Origin: Lysobacter sp. K5869
GTDB lineage: Bacteria > Pseudomonadota > Gammaproteobacteria > Xanthomonadales > Xanthomonadaceae
Direction: 5' to 3'
Assembly (NCBI RefSeq): GCF_018847975.1
Contig: NZ_CP072597.1
Location: forward strand, 2,333,001 to 2,397,000
Length of the DNA: 64,000 nt
The notes under the pieces were generated by a model. That model searched no databases. It was not told the DNA's origin and was given only the letters and a program-made list of their open reading frames with translations. A program made the translations under genes and the position numbers. Positions 25,001 to 33,768 of this stretch are shown here, one piece after another (the stretch's first letter is position 1; every line of letters begins with the position of its first letter).

Positions 25001-26843
25001 GAACACGCCGCTGACGATTCCGGTACTCGGCAACGACACCGTCACCGGCGCGCCGTTGAACCCGGCCTCGCTGACCTTCCCGACGCCGCCCGCGCACGGC
25101 ACCGTGACGCTGAACCCAGACGGCAGCGTCGTCTACACGCCGGCGCCGGGCTACCTGGGCACGGACAGCTTCGTCTACCAGGTCTGCGACACCTCGACGC
25201 CGACGCCGGTGTGCGACACCGCCACGGTGAACTTGACCGTGACCGGCAGCCCGCCGGTCGCCAACCCCGACAACGAAGATGTCGCCACCGGCCACGCCGG
25301 CGATCCGCTGGTGATCGATGTGCTGAACAACGACACCGACCCGGACAACAACATCGACCCGGGTTCTGTGCTGCTGACGGGCGCCGGCGGCGACGGCAAG
25401 ACCCTGGTGGTGGCGGGCGAGGGCACCTGGACGGTGAACCCGAACGGCACCCTGACCTTCCTGCCGATGCCGGGCTTCATCGGCGAGGCGACCCCGATCC
25501 AGTACACCGTCGCCGACACCACCGGCCTGCGTTCCAACCCGACCACGGTGCGCGCCAACATCCTCGGCAGCGTGCGCCTGCGCATCGTCAAGACCGCGCA
25601 GCCGCGCGACGTGCGCATCGGCGATCTGGTGCGCTACACGCTGCGGATCGAGAACGTCGGCGACGCCGATGCGGTCGATGCGACCGTGATCGACACGCCG
25701 CCGCCGGGCTTCACCTACGTGTCCGGCTCGCTCAGCGTGGCCGACCGCGACGGCGCCGGCCGCCAGACCGGCAACTACCCGATCCGCGTCGACCGGATCG
25801 ACATCGCGCGCGGCGAGACCGCGACCCTCGCTTACCTGCTGCGGGTCGGCGCCGGCGTGCGCCCGGGCACCCACATCAATCGCGCCGTCGCCCAGGACAA
25901 CGGCGCGACCGTGTCCAACACCGCCCAGGCCGAAGTCCGCCTGATCGCCGATCCGCTGCTCGACGAGTCGCTGATCCTCGGCACCGTGTTCGACGACCGC
26001 GACGGCGACGGCTGGCAGGACCGCGCGACGTTGGACACGGTGCGGGTCCAGGGCGGCTTCGCGCCCGACGCCTACGTGCCGGGCTCGACCACGATCGACC
26101 GCGGCGACGGCCCCAAGCCGTTGGCCGACGCCAGCGCGCCGCTGCTGCACGGCATCGAGCTCGGCGCGCTCGCCGGCCGCGCCTCCGACGCCGATCCGGC
26201 GCCGGTGGTGGTGATCGCGCAAACCTTGCGCGAGCCGCGCTTCACCGGCGATTTCGTCCTCGCCGGCGGCGACGGCGTGAGCTTGCGCATGCAGGCCGAC
26301 GGTCGCAACCAAGTGCAGCGCAGCGGCCGCGCGGGCAAGGGACTCGATGCCGCCGCGCCGCGCGTGGAGCGGCGGGTCGTCCCGGTCGAAGGCGGCGTGC
26401 GGGTCGAATACGCGATCTACAACGACGGCGTCGACGAACGCGGCATTCCCGGGGTGCGCATCGCTTCGGTCGAAGGCCTGTTGATCGAGACCGATCCGTT
26501 CGGCCGCTATCACCTCGAAGGCGTTCCGGGCGGCGCTTGGGAGCGCGGGCGCAACTTCATCCTCAAGGTCGATCCGGCGACCTTGCCGCCGGGCACGGTG
26601 CTGACCACCGCGAATCCGCTGCTGCGCCGGATCACTCCGGGCCTGCCGGTGCGCTTCGACTTCGGCGCCAAGCTGCCGCCGCAGGAGGAGCCGCGAACTC
26701 AGGCAGCGCCGGAGCCGGCGTCGGGATCCGAACCGAAACCGCCAGCGCAAGCGCAGCGACCGGCGACGCCGGCCGCATCTTCGCTGCGGGACGAACGCGA
26801 TCCGAGCGCGCCGGCGGTGCGCAGCCAGGAGAGGACGCCGTGA
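22065..26843 (+). CDS. Giant surface protein: DUF11 and cadherin-like repeats
   Basis: 1592 residues. ATG at 22065 follows AAGAGGG and gives a signal peptide ending near LPAGAQ (residue 34). Then come four DUF11 repeats (~68-565, each beginning like ADIAVVKTLTTPG with a VVSNNGPSPA strand), three nearly identical ~102-residue modules (~567-870), three cadherin/VCBS-like modules (~871-1165, with VLGNDT and PAHGTV motifs), a fifth DUF11 (~1170-1300), a SdrD-B-like or carboxypeptidase-regulatory-like domain (GTVFDDRDGDGWQD; GIPGVRIASVEG) and a Pro/Glu-rich disordered tail. No membrane anchor at the C-terminus. Its stop overlaps the start of the barrel gene by 1 nt. It probably forms a long exported rod for adhesion; this is inference from the repeats. 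Confidence 0.9.
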   Translation: MISHAANKPLGWSRWGLAALLCAAACLSLPAGAQTTVTNTASVAAPANGVDPTPGNNSASDTDTVLAPQLTLSKSHTGNFTVGANGTYTLTVSNTSTAADGAPTSGTIAIVDTLPNGLSFVSAAGAGWSCSASGQTVTCTSTTAIPVGGSSTATLTVAVGNAAVGSVTNTARASGGNDPGCPAAPGTPAARCSASDPTQVNGAADLSMSKAVDNANAAIGSNVTFTLTVANAGPSDATNVVVTDQLPAGFTFVSSAGAGSYTAGTGVWQAGTIAAGASATRTIVATVNAAGPYVNNAQVTSVDQSDPDSTPGDGSGDDFASATVTPSVSADIAVVKTLTTPGPYVAGQTVSFNIVVSNNGPSPASNIGVADTPTGATLGAVSGACSALPCTIASLAAGASATITVAATLASDGNFSNAATATLPAGQTDPNPNNNTGTASGVAAPAADVAVQKTLTTGGVIVAGQSVQYQIVATNHGPSVATGFVLADTPSNIAITAVSGAGCTAFPCTLGSIAVNGTATVTVTATVGATGGAFNNSATATAPAGTTDPVPGNNTDDAPATAGARPINANPDTPPAVNGGSGGNTPSVVGNDTLGGQPVTVGAGGNSALTPGTRPNPGLTMNPDGTITVAPGTPAGTYTFPYTICEVANPTNCATTHATVTVDPSQLTANPDDYTGTPINGASGGNTPSVIGNDTINGQPVTVGGTGNVVLTPGTSPTPGLTMNPNGTIAVAPGTPAGSYTYPYTICERLNPSNCRTTTATVAVGAAPIVANPDDYTATPINGGSGGTTPPVIANDTLNGQPITVGAGGNAALTPGTRPNPGLSMNPDGTVAVAPGTPAGTYRYPYTVCEVLNPSNCATAIATVVVNAAPIAAAPDTATTPQNTPVTTPVLGNDTLNGAAIDPSKVTVTVPTAPAHGTVAVNPDGTIVYTPTPGYSGPDTYTYQVCETLNPSNCATATVAVTVQPNVVSANDDNASTPANTPLTIPVLGNDTVTGAPLNPASLTFPTPPAHGTVTLNPDGSVVYTPAPGYLGTDSFVYQVCDTSTPTPVCDTATVNLTVTGSPPVANPDNEDVATGHAGDPLVIDVLNNDTDPDNNIDPGSVLLTGAGGDGKTLVVAGEGTWTVNPNGTLTFLPMPGFIGEATPIQYTVADTTGLRSNPTTVRANILGSVRLRIVKTAQPRDVRIGDLVRYTLRIENVGDADAVDATVIDTPPPGFTYVSGSLSVADRDGAGRQTGNYPIRVDRIDIARGETATLAYLLRVGAGVRPGTHINRAVAQDNGATVSNTAQAEVRLIADPLLDESLILGTVFDDRDGDGWQDRATLDTVRVQGGFAPDAYVPGSTTIDRGDGPKPLADASAPLLHGIELGALAGRASDADPAPVVVIAQTLREPRFTGDFVLAGGDGVSLRMQADGRNQVQRSGRAGKGLDAAAPRVERRVVPVEGGVRVEYAIYNDGVDERGIPGVRIASVEGLLIETDPFGRYHLEGVPGGAWERGRNFILKVDPATLPPGTVLTTANPLLRRITPGLPVRFDFGAKLPPQEEPRTQAAPEPASGSEPKPPAQAQRPATPAASSLRDERDPSAPAVRSQERTP
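23764..24680 (+). repeat. Three tandem ~306-bp repeats inside the DUF11 gene
   Basis: Units start at about 23764, 24064 and 24370. Each encodes NPDxxxxxxxNGxSGGxTPxV, then ALTPGTRPNPGLTMNPDGT-like and VAPGTPAGTYxYPYTxCE segments. Protein identity between units is high and DNA similarity is visible, so copy number may vary by recombination. Confidence 0.85.
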
Positions 26844-29800
26844 TGAGCCTGAAACTGAAGCTGCTCGATTACTCCCTGCTGTGCGCGATCGCCGGCTTGC
26901 CGGTACAGGCATGGGCGCAGGACGCCGCGTCTTCGCCCTCGCTCGCCGATGCGTTCGCCGCGGGCGCGGTGGCGCGCGTGGCGGCGGACAACGCCGCCCG
27001 CACCGAAATCGCGGCGCCCGCCGCCTCGACCGGCCCCGCGCAAGTCGCCAAAGGCCAGTGGAGCGCGCGCCTGCCGGCCGGCGGCGTGATCTGGGCCACC
27101 GAAGATCCCAATCTCGGCCAACCCGAGCTCAACGTCTCCGCGCCGAGTCTGGTGCCGTTCGACGGCCGCCGCGTCGCCAAGCCGGTGCAGTTCTACGTGC
27201 AGAACAACTACTCGGCGTTCATCCAGCGCAGCGAAGTGTTGATCTACCGCGCCAGCGACGCCGATCTGGTCGAACCGCTGGCGCGCGTTCCGCTGCCGGC
27301 CGGCGCCACCGCCAGCGCCGACTGGGACGGCAGCCTGCCGGCCACGTTCGAGGCGCGCGCCGGCGACGAACTGGTGTACCTCGTGCGCGCTTACGGCGAC
27401 AACGGCGCGTTCGACGAAACCTTTCCGCGCAAGCTGCAACTGGTGCGCCCGGAGGAAGCCGAACGCGGCGCGCAGCAACTGCGCCGGGCGGTGGAGCAGC
27501 GCTACGGCGACGCCTACAGCGCCGAGCAAGCACAGCGGCAGAGCCTGATCGACCAAGCGTTCGGCGAGAACGGCCTGCGCCAGCAGAACATCCGCATCTA
27601 CGGTTCGCGCATCCGCATTCAGGGCCGCAATCTGCCGGACCGGGCCAGCGTGACCATCAACGGCCAATCGCAGCCGGTGGACCTGGAAGGCAAGCTGGTC
27701 GCCGAATATCTGGTGCCGGTGGGGCAGCATCGCTTCGACATCGCCGTCGACGGCAAGGACGGCACGCTGCAGCGCGCGCTCGACGTGGACGTGAGCGGCA
27801 AGTACCTGTTCGCGGTGGCGCTGGCCGACGTGACCGTGTCGAAGAACCGCGCGTCCGGTTCGGTTGAGGCGCTGGGCGCGGACGCGGACCGGCTCGACGA
27901 CAGTTTCCTGGTCGACGGGCGTTTGGCTTTCTATTTGAAGGGTAAGTATCGCGGCAAGTATTTGGTCACCGCCCAGGCGGACACCCAGGAACGCGAGATC
28001 AGCGAACTGTTCAACGGCTTCTGGGACGCCGACCCGCAGGACGTGTTCCGCCGCCTCGACCCGAACCTGTACTACCCGGTCTACGGCGACGACTCCACGG
28101 TCTACCGCGACGTCGACACCATGGGCCGCTTGTACCTGCGCGTGGACTGGGACAAGAACCAGGCGCTGTGGGGCAACTTCAACACCGGCATCACCGGCAC
28201 CGAGTACGGGCAGTACTCGCGCGCGCTGTACGGCGGCGCATTCGAGTGGCGCTCGCAGCGCACCACCGGGCTCGGCGAAGCCGGCACCCGCGTGCGCGCG
28301 TTCGGTTCCGAAGCGCAGACCGCGCCGGGCCACAGCGAATTCCTCGGCACCGGCGCCAGCCTGTACTACCTCAAGCACACCGACGTGCTGCCGGGTTCGG
28401 AGCGACTGGTCATCGAGGTACGCGACGACACCACCGGCCGGGTCGAGAACCGGATCGAACTGCACCGCGGCGCGGACTACACCATCAACGAAATGCAGGG
28501 CCGGATCGAACTGTCGCGGCCGCTGCTGATGCGCGGCGACCGCCTCAACCTGCCGCGGCTGACCATCGACACGCCGCTCGACGGCCTCAGTCAGGTGCTG
28601 CTGGTCGATTACGAATACGTGCCGCGCGGCTTCGATCCCGACGACGTCACCCTCGGCGTGCGCGGCAAGCATTGGTTCGGCGAGCATCTCGCGGTCGGCG
28701 CGACCTATGTCGACGAGAACCGCGCGGGCGAGGACTACACGCTCAAGGGCGCGGACGTGACCTTGCAGGCCGGCCGCGGCACTTACCTCAAGCTCGAACA
28801 CAGCCGCACCCAGGCCACCAGCGCGCCGGTGTTCTTCTCCAGCAACGGCGGCTTGAGCTTCACCCAGCGCAACGCCGCGCTCGGCGCGCGCGCGGGCAGC
28901 GCGCGCGCGATCGAAGCGCGGGCCAACTTCAAGGAACTGGGCTGGACCCGCGACGACTGGTCGGCCGCGGCGTGGTGGCGCAAGGTCGATGCCGGCTATT
29001 CGATCAGCCGCTTCGATCAAGGCCTGGACATCGAAGAGCGCGGCGCCGAACTGCTCGGCATGATCGGCCAGCGCTTCCAGTTGTACTCGCGCTACAGCCG
29101 CGCCGAACGCGGGCGGGAGTCGTTCACTCAAGCCCAGCTCACCGGCGAATGGCGCATCGACCAGGACAACACGCTCAGCGCGGAATTGCGCCGGGTCGAG
29201 GAGGAACGCGCCGGCGGACCTTCGGCCGACGCGGTCGGCACGCTGGCGGCCTTGCGCTATCTGCGCCGCGTCGGCACGAGTTGGGAGTGGTACGGCACCG
29301 CGCAGAAGACCGTCGACGACGATCACGGCAAGTACCGCGACAACGATGCGCTGACCCTCGGCGGCAAATACCTGTTCGGCGATCTGTCCAGCGTCGGCGC
29401 CGAAGTCACCAGCGGCGACCGCGGCGATGCCGCCCAGATCAACGCCGAGTACCGGCTCACGCCCGACCACAGTTTCTACGCCGCCTACACCCATTCCACC
29501 GACCGCAGCGAGTACGACCCGCTGTTCAACCGCCGGCAGACGCCGGGCTGGACGCTCGGCCAGCGCTGGCGCCTGTCGGATCAGGTCAACCTGTTCAACG
29601 AAAGCCAGTTCCTCAAGGAGCCCGACGCCTCCGGCATCGCCCACACCTTCGGCATGGATTTCTACCCGGGCGACAACTGGAACCTCGGCTTCACCCTGCA
29701 ATCGGCGCAGTTGGACAAGAGCGTGGGGCAGGTCGACCGCGACGCGGTCAGCCTCAGCGGCGGCCGCACCACCGCGGACACGCAGTGGCAGAGCAAGCTG

Positions 29801-30460
29801 GAATGGCGGCGCGACTCCGGCGCCGAGCGGCGCGAGCAATGGGTCAGCACCCATCGCCTGCTGCACAAGTTCAACGAGAGCTTCCGCATTGCCGCGCGCG
29901 TCAACTACTCCAAGACCGAGGACAAGCAGCAGGCCGAGGCCGGCGCCAAGTTCATCGAAGCCAATCTAGGTTTCGCCTGGCGGCCGTTCGACAGCGCGGG
30001 CTGGGCGCTGCTGGGCAAGTACACCTACCTCTACGACGTGTCCGCACTGGAGCAGGACGGTCCGAACGCGGCGTTCTACGACCAGCGCAGCCAAGTGCTG
30101 TCGTTCGAGGGCGTGTACCAGCCCGACCACCGCTGGGAGTACGCGCTCAAGCTGATGCGCCGCGAAGGCGAAGTGCGTTACGGCCGCCTGCAGGGTCAGT
30201 GGGCCGACTCGGCCGCGACCTTCGCCGCCGGCCAAGTGCGCTACGAATTCGCCGGCGTGTGGCACGCGCTGGCCGAATACCGCTGGCTCGGCGTCAAGCG
30301 TGGCGGCGACAAGCGCGGCGTGCTGCTCGGCGTCGATCGCGACATCGGCGAGAACTTCCGCATCGGCCTGGGCTACAACTTCACCGAATTCAGCGACGAC
30401 CTCACCGACTTCGATTACGACCACCGCGGAGTGTTCCTCAACGTGGTCGGCAAGTACTGA
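26843..30460 (+). CDS. Large outer-membrane beta-barrel protein of the surface operon
   Basis: 1205 residues. The ATG shares its A with the stop of the DUF11 gene, indicating translational coupling. Signal peptide to about residue 26 (LPVQAWAQ). A periplasmic part (~27-365) includes YVQNNYSAFIQRSEVLIYRA and a repeated PEGA-like strand pattern (INGQSQPVDLEGKLVAEYLV). From about residue 370 the sequence becomes a succession of amphipathic strands with aromatic girdles (YAAYTHSTDRSEYDPLFNRR, FRIGLGYNFTEFSDDL) up to a C-terminal aromatic (VGKY), as in outer-membrane barrels. No TonB box or plug seen. It may anchor, export or sense through its giant neighbour. Confidence 0.88.
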   Translation: MSLKLKLLDYSLLCAIAGLPVQAWAQDAASSPSLADAFAAGAVARVAADNAARTEIAAPAASTGPAQVAKGQWSARLPAGGVIWATEDPNLGQPELNVSAPSLVPFDGRRVAKPVQFYVQNNYSAFIQRSEVLIYRASDADLVEPLARVPLPAGATASADWDGSLPATFEARAGDELVYLVRAYGDNGAFDETFPRKLQLVRPEEAERGAQQLRRAVEQRYGDAYSAEQAQRQSLIDQAFGENGLRQQNIRIYGSRIRIQGRNLPDRASVTINGQSQPVDLEGKLVAEYLVPVGQHRFDIAVDGKDGTLQRALDVDVSGKYLFAVALADVTVSKNRASGSVEALGADADRLDDSFLVDGRLAFYLKGKYRGKYLVTAQADTQEREISELFNGFWDADPQDVFRRLDPNLYYPVYGDDSTVYRDVDTMGRLYLRVDWDKNQALWGNFNTGITGTEYGQYSRALYGGAFEWRSQRTTGLGEAGTRVRAFGSEAQTAPGHSEFLGTGASLYYLKHTDVLPGSERLVIEVRDDTTGRVENRIELHRGADYTINEMQGRIELSRPLLMRGDRLNLPRLTIDTPLDGLSQVLLVDYEYVPRGFDPDDVTLGVRGKHWFGEHLAVGATYVDENRAGEDYTLKGADVTLQAGRGTYLKLEHSRTQATSAPVFFSSNGGLSFTQRNAALGARAGSARAIEARANFKELGWTRDDWSAAAWWRKVDAGYSISRFDQGLDIEERGAELLGMIGQRFQLYSRYSRAERGRESFTQAQLTGEWRIDQDNTLSAELRRVEEERAGGPSADAVGTLAALRYLRRVGTSWEWYGTAQKTVDDDHGKYRDNDALTLGGKYLFGDLSSVGAEVTSGDRGDAAQINAEYRLTPDHSFYAAYTHSTDRSEYDPLFNRRQTPGWTLGQRWRLSDQVNLFNESQFLKEPDASGIAHTFGMDFYPGDNWNLGFTLQSAQLDKSVGQVDRDAVSLSGGRTTADTQWQSKLEWRRDSGAERREQWVSTHRLLHKFNESFRIAARVNYSKTEDKQQAEAGAKFIEANLGFAWRPFDSAGWALLGKYTYLYDVSALEQDGPNAAFYDQRSQVLSFEGVYQPDHRWEYALKLMRREGEVRYGRLQGQWADSAATFAAGQVRYEFAGVWHALAEYRWLGVKRGGDKRGVLLGVDRDIGENFRIGLGYNFTEFSDDLTDFDYDHRGVFLNVVGKY

Positions 30461-30477
30461 GGCGAAGGAGAAAACGC

Positions 30478-32493
30478 ATGAAAAGCCGCACAGTTTCTTC
30501 TTCCTCGCTGCCGCGACGGCTGCTGATCCTGGCCTTGCTGACGCTGGCGAGTTTTTCGGCGCAGGCGCAGTTCGCCACCGGCGGCTCCGGGCGATTCAAA
30601 TCGCAGATCTTCTGGTTCGACTGGGGGCAACAGGGCGCGGCCATTCCGGCGGCGGGGACGACGGTCACCAACACGTTCAATACCTCGGCGGGCCAGCAGT
30701 TGCGCATGACCTGCTCGATCAGCAATTTGAACGGCGCCATGCACATCAAGCAGCCGGGCGACTATTCCGGCGATGGGTTGGACGATCTGTACAACATCGG
30801 CGGAACCGACGCCGCCAATACGATGGACATCGGACTGGCCAACACTGCCGATGGAGCAACGGTGACTTTTACCTTCGCGTGTTCCGCGACGCTGGGAGCG
30901 GCGGGCGACCCCAATGCGCCGGATTATCCGCTGTCCGGTCTGGTGTTCGCCGATGCCGAGCAATCTCAGAACCAAGGAACGCAGAACGAATACACCCAAG
31001 GCACGGTCACCAGTGCAGGCACTACATGGCGAATGATCGATCGCTTCCGCAACTGCACGACTTCCGATATGCCGGTGATCCGCACCGATAGCGGTGGACA
31101 GAGTACGTTGCGATTGAACGGCGCCCCGACCATTTGCCAGTCCGGTCCCATGGGCGTGGCCTTCATGGAAGGAACGACCACGGCGAACGTGGTGTTGAAG
31201 GGCGGCGGCAACTCGGCGATCGCGCTGGGCGCGATGGTCGTGTTCACCACCGACTTCGGCGACGCGCCGGCGAGTTACGGCAATCCCACTCATGAGGCGC
31301 AGCCTTCGTGGTCGGGCGGCGTGCCCGCGGCCAACGCCACCACCCAGCTCAACAGCATGACGCTGGCCGACTTGGTCCAGCCGACCGCGCGCCTGGGCAG
31401 CCTGGTCGATGCCGAACTGGCCCCCCGGCACAACGCCAACGCGGACGGCGACGACAACGACGGCAGCGACGACGAGGACGGATTCACCGCGCCGCTGGGC
31501 GTCGTGGTGGCGGTGCCGGGCGATACCTACACTCCGCCGCCTATCGCGTGCAGCGGCGGCGGCACCGTGCGCGGCTGGGTCGATTTCAACCGCGACGGCG
31601 ATTTCAACGACCCGGGCGAGGTCTCGAACAACGCGCCGGTGTGTCCGGGTGGCGCCAACGGCAGCGGCACGGTGACCTTGAACTGGACGGTGCCCGCCAA
31701 CGCCAGCCAGGGGCGCAGCTACATGCGCCTGCGCACCGCCTCGGTCGCGGCGCAGATCGCTACGCCGGACGGCGCGGCCGCCGACGGCGAGGTGGAGGAT
31801 TACCTCATCACCGCCTTGGCTCCGGCCAAGGTCACGCTGATCAAGCAGATCGGCTCGCGCATCGATCCGGCCGATCAATTCACCGTCGGCGTCCTCGACG
31901 GAACGACTGTGCTGGGTACCGCGACCACAGCGGGCGCGGCGTTGACCGCCAGCACCGGCGAAGTGGCGGTCGACGTGACGGGGCCTTACACCCTGCGCGA
32001 CGCTAATGCCGGCGGCTCCGCGATGCTGCGCTACACCCCGAGCCTGGCTTGCGTCGCCAATGCCGGCAGCAGCGGCGCGGTCCCCACGCCGACCGGTCCG
32101 ACCGGCAGCGGACCCGCCGAATGGAACATCACCTTCAACAATGGCAACGATCTGACCTGCACGATCACCAACACGCCGAATCAGGCCGACCTGACGATCG
32201 CCAAGACCAACAACCGCACCGCGAGCGAACACGGTCAGGCATCGCAGTACACGCTGACCGTCACCAACAACGGCCCGGGGACCGCTATCGGCGCGGTGGT
32301 GACCGACCCGGTCCAGGCCGGGTTGGACTGCCCGGCCGCGAATCCGGTCACCTGCAACGGCGTCGCGGGCGGCTGCCCGGTCGCAGCGGCGACGATCGGC
32401 GATCTGCAGGGCACCGGGGTGACCCTGGGAACCCTGCCGGCCGCCGCCGGAAGCAACTCGGTGTCGTTGCAGTTCACCTGCACGGTGCAGTGA
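30478..32493 (+). CDS. CshA-like fibrillar protein with GEVED and DUF11 domains
   Basis: 671 residues. ATG at 30478 with GAAGGAG upstream, 17 bp after the barrel gene, so third gene of the operon. Signal peptide 1-31 (ending FSAQAQ). The N-terminal region (~32-258) starts QFATGGSGRFKSQIFWFDWG and resembles the CshA non-repetitive fibrillar adhesin domain. A GEVED-type domain follows (~259-447; DFGDAPASYGNP, RGWVDFNRDGDFNDPGE, DGEVEDYLI), then a SpaA/prealbumin-like domain (~448-565) and a DUF11 domain (~570-671; ADLTIAKTNN, TVTNNGPGTA). No anchor motif at the end. Probably an extracellular adhesive fibre component working with the two upstream proteins. Confidence 0.88.
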   Translation: MKSRTVSSSSLPRRLLILALLTLASFSAQAQFATGGSGRFKSQIFWFDWGQQGAAIPAAGTTVTNTFNTSAGQQLRMTCSISNLNGAMHIKQPGDYSGDGLDDLYNIGGTDAANTMDIGLANTADGATVTFTFACSATLGAAGDPNAPDYPLSGLVFADAEQSQNQGTQNEYTQGTVTSAGTTWRMIDRFRNCTTSDMPVIRTDSGGQSTLRLNGAPTICQSGPMGVAFMEGTTTANVVLKGGGNSAIALGAMVVFTTDFGDAPASYGNPTHEAQPSWSGGVPAANATTQLNSMTLADLVQPTARLGSLVDAELAPRHNANADGDDNDGSDDEDGFTAPLGVVVAVPGDTYTPPPIACSGGGTVRGWVDFNRDGDFNDPGEVSNNAPVCPGGANGSGTVTLNWTVPANASQGRSYMRLRTASVAAQIATPDGAAADGEVEDYLITALAPAKVTLIKQIGSRIDPADQFTVGVLDGTTVLGTATTAGAALTASTGEVAVDVTGPYTLRDANAGGSAMLRYTPSLACVANAGSSGAVPTPTGPTGSGPAEWNITFNNGNDLTCTITNTPNQADLTIAKTNNRTASEHGQASQYTLTVTNNGPGTAIGAVVTDPVQAGLDCPAANPVTCNGVAGGCPVAAATIGDLQGTGVTLGTLPAAAGSNSVSLQFTCTVQ

Positions 32494-32711
32494 GGCGGCC
32501 GATGGCGCGCGCCGTGCGGCAGGGCGCGCCGCCGCCCGATTCGTGGCGGGGCAACATCGACCTGCGGCGGCGTCCGACCCGGCCGGGAGGCTGGGCGCGC
32601 GGCTTCGCCGCCGCCTGTCCTGATGGGCGGATTAAAGGCGATTGCTACGTGTATCTGATGTGGATTGCAGGCGCTAAATGAGATTGAAAACTGAGGAGCG
32701 AGGGTCCGACC

Positions 32712-33071
32712 ATGAGTCAGCGCGGCTTCCCCGCCTTCTTCGCGTCGCTGCAGTACGAGGATTCGCCGCACTTCTCGCCGGAGCGCGTCGTGGCGCTGCT
32801 CGGGCTGAAGCGACGCGAATTGGCCGCGATCTGCCAACTGCGGCCCGATCGTTTCCGCTTGGCGCCCACCTCGCCCGATGTGCAGCGTTCGCTCAGGGAA
32901 CTGGTGCGGGTGCTCGGCGCCGCCTACGACCGCTTCGAGGACGAGCGCCGCTTGGCCTTCTGGTTCAAGAATTGTCCGATCGCGCCGTGCGAGTTCCGCA
33001 CGCCGGCGGAGATGTGCGCGCAAGGACGGGCCTGGGAAGTATTGGAGTGCTTGGCCACGCAGCGGTGCTGA
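32712..33071 (+). CDS. Orphan ParS/MbcA/Xre-type antitoxin-like protein (DUF2384)
   Basis: 119 residues. An N-terminal helix-turn-helix-like half (FSPERVVALLGLKRRELAAI) is followed by the typical toxin-binding half (VRVLGAAYDRFEDERRLAFW, then CEFRTPAEMCAQGRAWEVLE), matching the DUF2384 pattern in which a conserved Trp-rich helix precedes a Pro and a final helix. Partners of this family are normally RES-domain toxins that attack NAD; none follows here. The next small gene (33163) is unrelated to RES. ATG at 32712 with GAGGG upstream. It lies on its own after the surface operon. Family call is by pattern, moderately sure. Confidence 0.65.
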   Translation: MSQRGFPAFFASLQYEDSPHFSPERVVALLGLKRRELAAICQLRPDRFRLAPTSPDVQRSLRELVRVLGAAYDRFEDERRLAFWFKNCPIAPCEFRTPAEMCAQGRAWEVLECLATQRC

Positions 33072-33162
33072 GCTCCATGGCGTTGCGCACGCGCGGCGGA
33101 TGCACGAACGGATGCGGAAGGGCGGTCGGGCCGGAGGGAGGCGAAGCCGCGGGGACGTGCGC

Positions 33163-33438
33163 ATGAGGACCAAGCGTTCTTGCTGCGAACCGCAGGTCCG
33201 CTCGCTGTGCAGGCAATGGCTGTTGGCCGTGTACGAAGCCGGCCGGCCGGTGGAGCCGGAGGGCTTCGAGGACTTTTATGCGTGGCTCGCGCGTCTGCAT
33301 CCCGAATACCTGCATTTCAAGCCTGCCCGCACCGTGGTGAGTTGGGTGAGTTTCTGGTTCGAGCAGGAATGCGGGAGGCTCGAGGTGGAGCGCGTGCGCA
33401 GCATGCTGTACGGCCGTGATCAGAGCGAAAATTCATAA
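33163..33438 (+). CDS. Hypothetical 91-aa protein next to the antitoxin
   Basis: A small soluble helical protein that starts at ATG 33163, 91 bp after the antitoxin-like gene on the same strand. Aromatic-rich sequence (GFEDFYAWLARLHPEYLHF; SWVSFWFEQECGRLEVERVR) suggests a compact helical fold. No family recognised. It has no RES, PIN or other toxin signature. It could be a co-operonic partner of the antitoxin-like protein or an independent gene; the start could lie upstream as the frame is open. Confidence 0.45.
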   Translation: MRTKRSCCEPQVRSLCRQWLLAVYEAGRPVEPEGFEDFYAWLARLHPEYLHFKPARTVVSWVSFWFEQECGRLEVERVRSMLYGRDQSENS

Positions 33439-33768
33439 GCGTCCGCGCCGATGTTGTGATCGGCGGCGGCCGCAACGCACGAGGGCGGGCGTATATTCCT
33501 CCGCAGCCGATTCGATCCGGATCCCAGCGCAACGGCGTCCGCACACGCGGCGGATCCTCGCGGACAATCCCGTCGCGCGCACCGACTTCAGACAGATCGC
33601 GACGCGGGCGCATCGCGCGCCCGTCGTCGCGACGGCGCGGTCCCGCGCGCCGGCACGCACCGATACCGCCGCGCGGCCCGCGCATGCGCGCCGCGCCGTA
33701 TCCGCGCGCGCCGCGCCCGCCGCGTTTCGCCACAGGGGACAGGTGTTCTTCCAACAGGAGAGACCGTC
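33439..33768. other. Intergenic region before the metalloprotease
   Basis: 330 bp, GC-rich with many CGCGC stretches, no supported gene. It presumably contains the protease promoter. Confidence 0.4.

Noticed and set aside
21897..26912. A 1671-codon open frame on the minus strand opposite the DUF11 gene, and a plus-strand frame open from 22031 through the barrel gene
   Set aside because: Shadow frames caused by extreme GC codon bias. The compositions are Arg/Gly/Val or Arg/Gln/His-rich without domains, while the chosen frames show signal peptides and known repeats.
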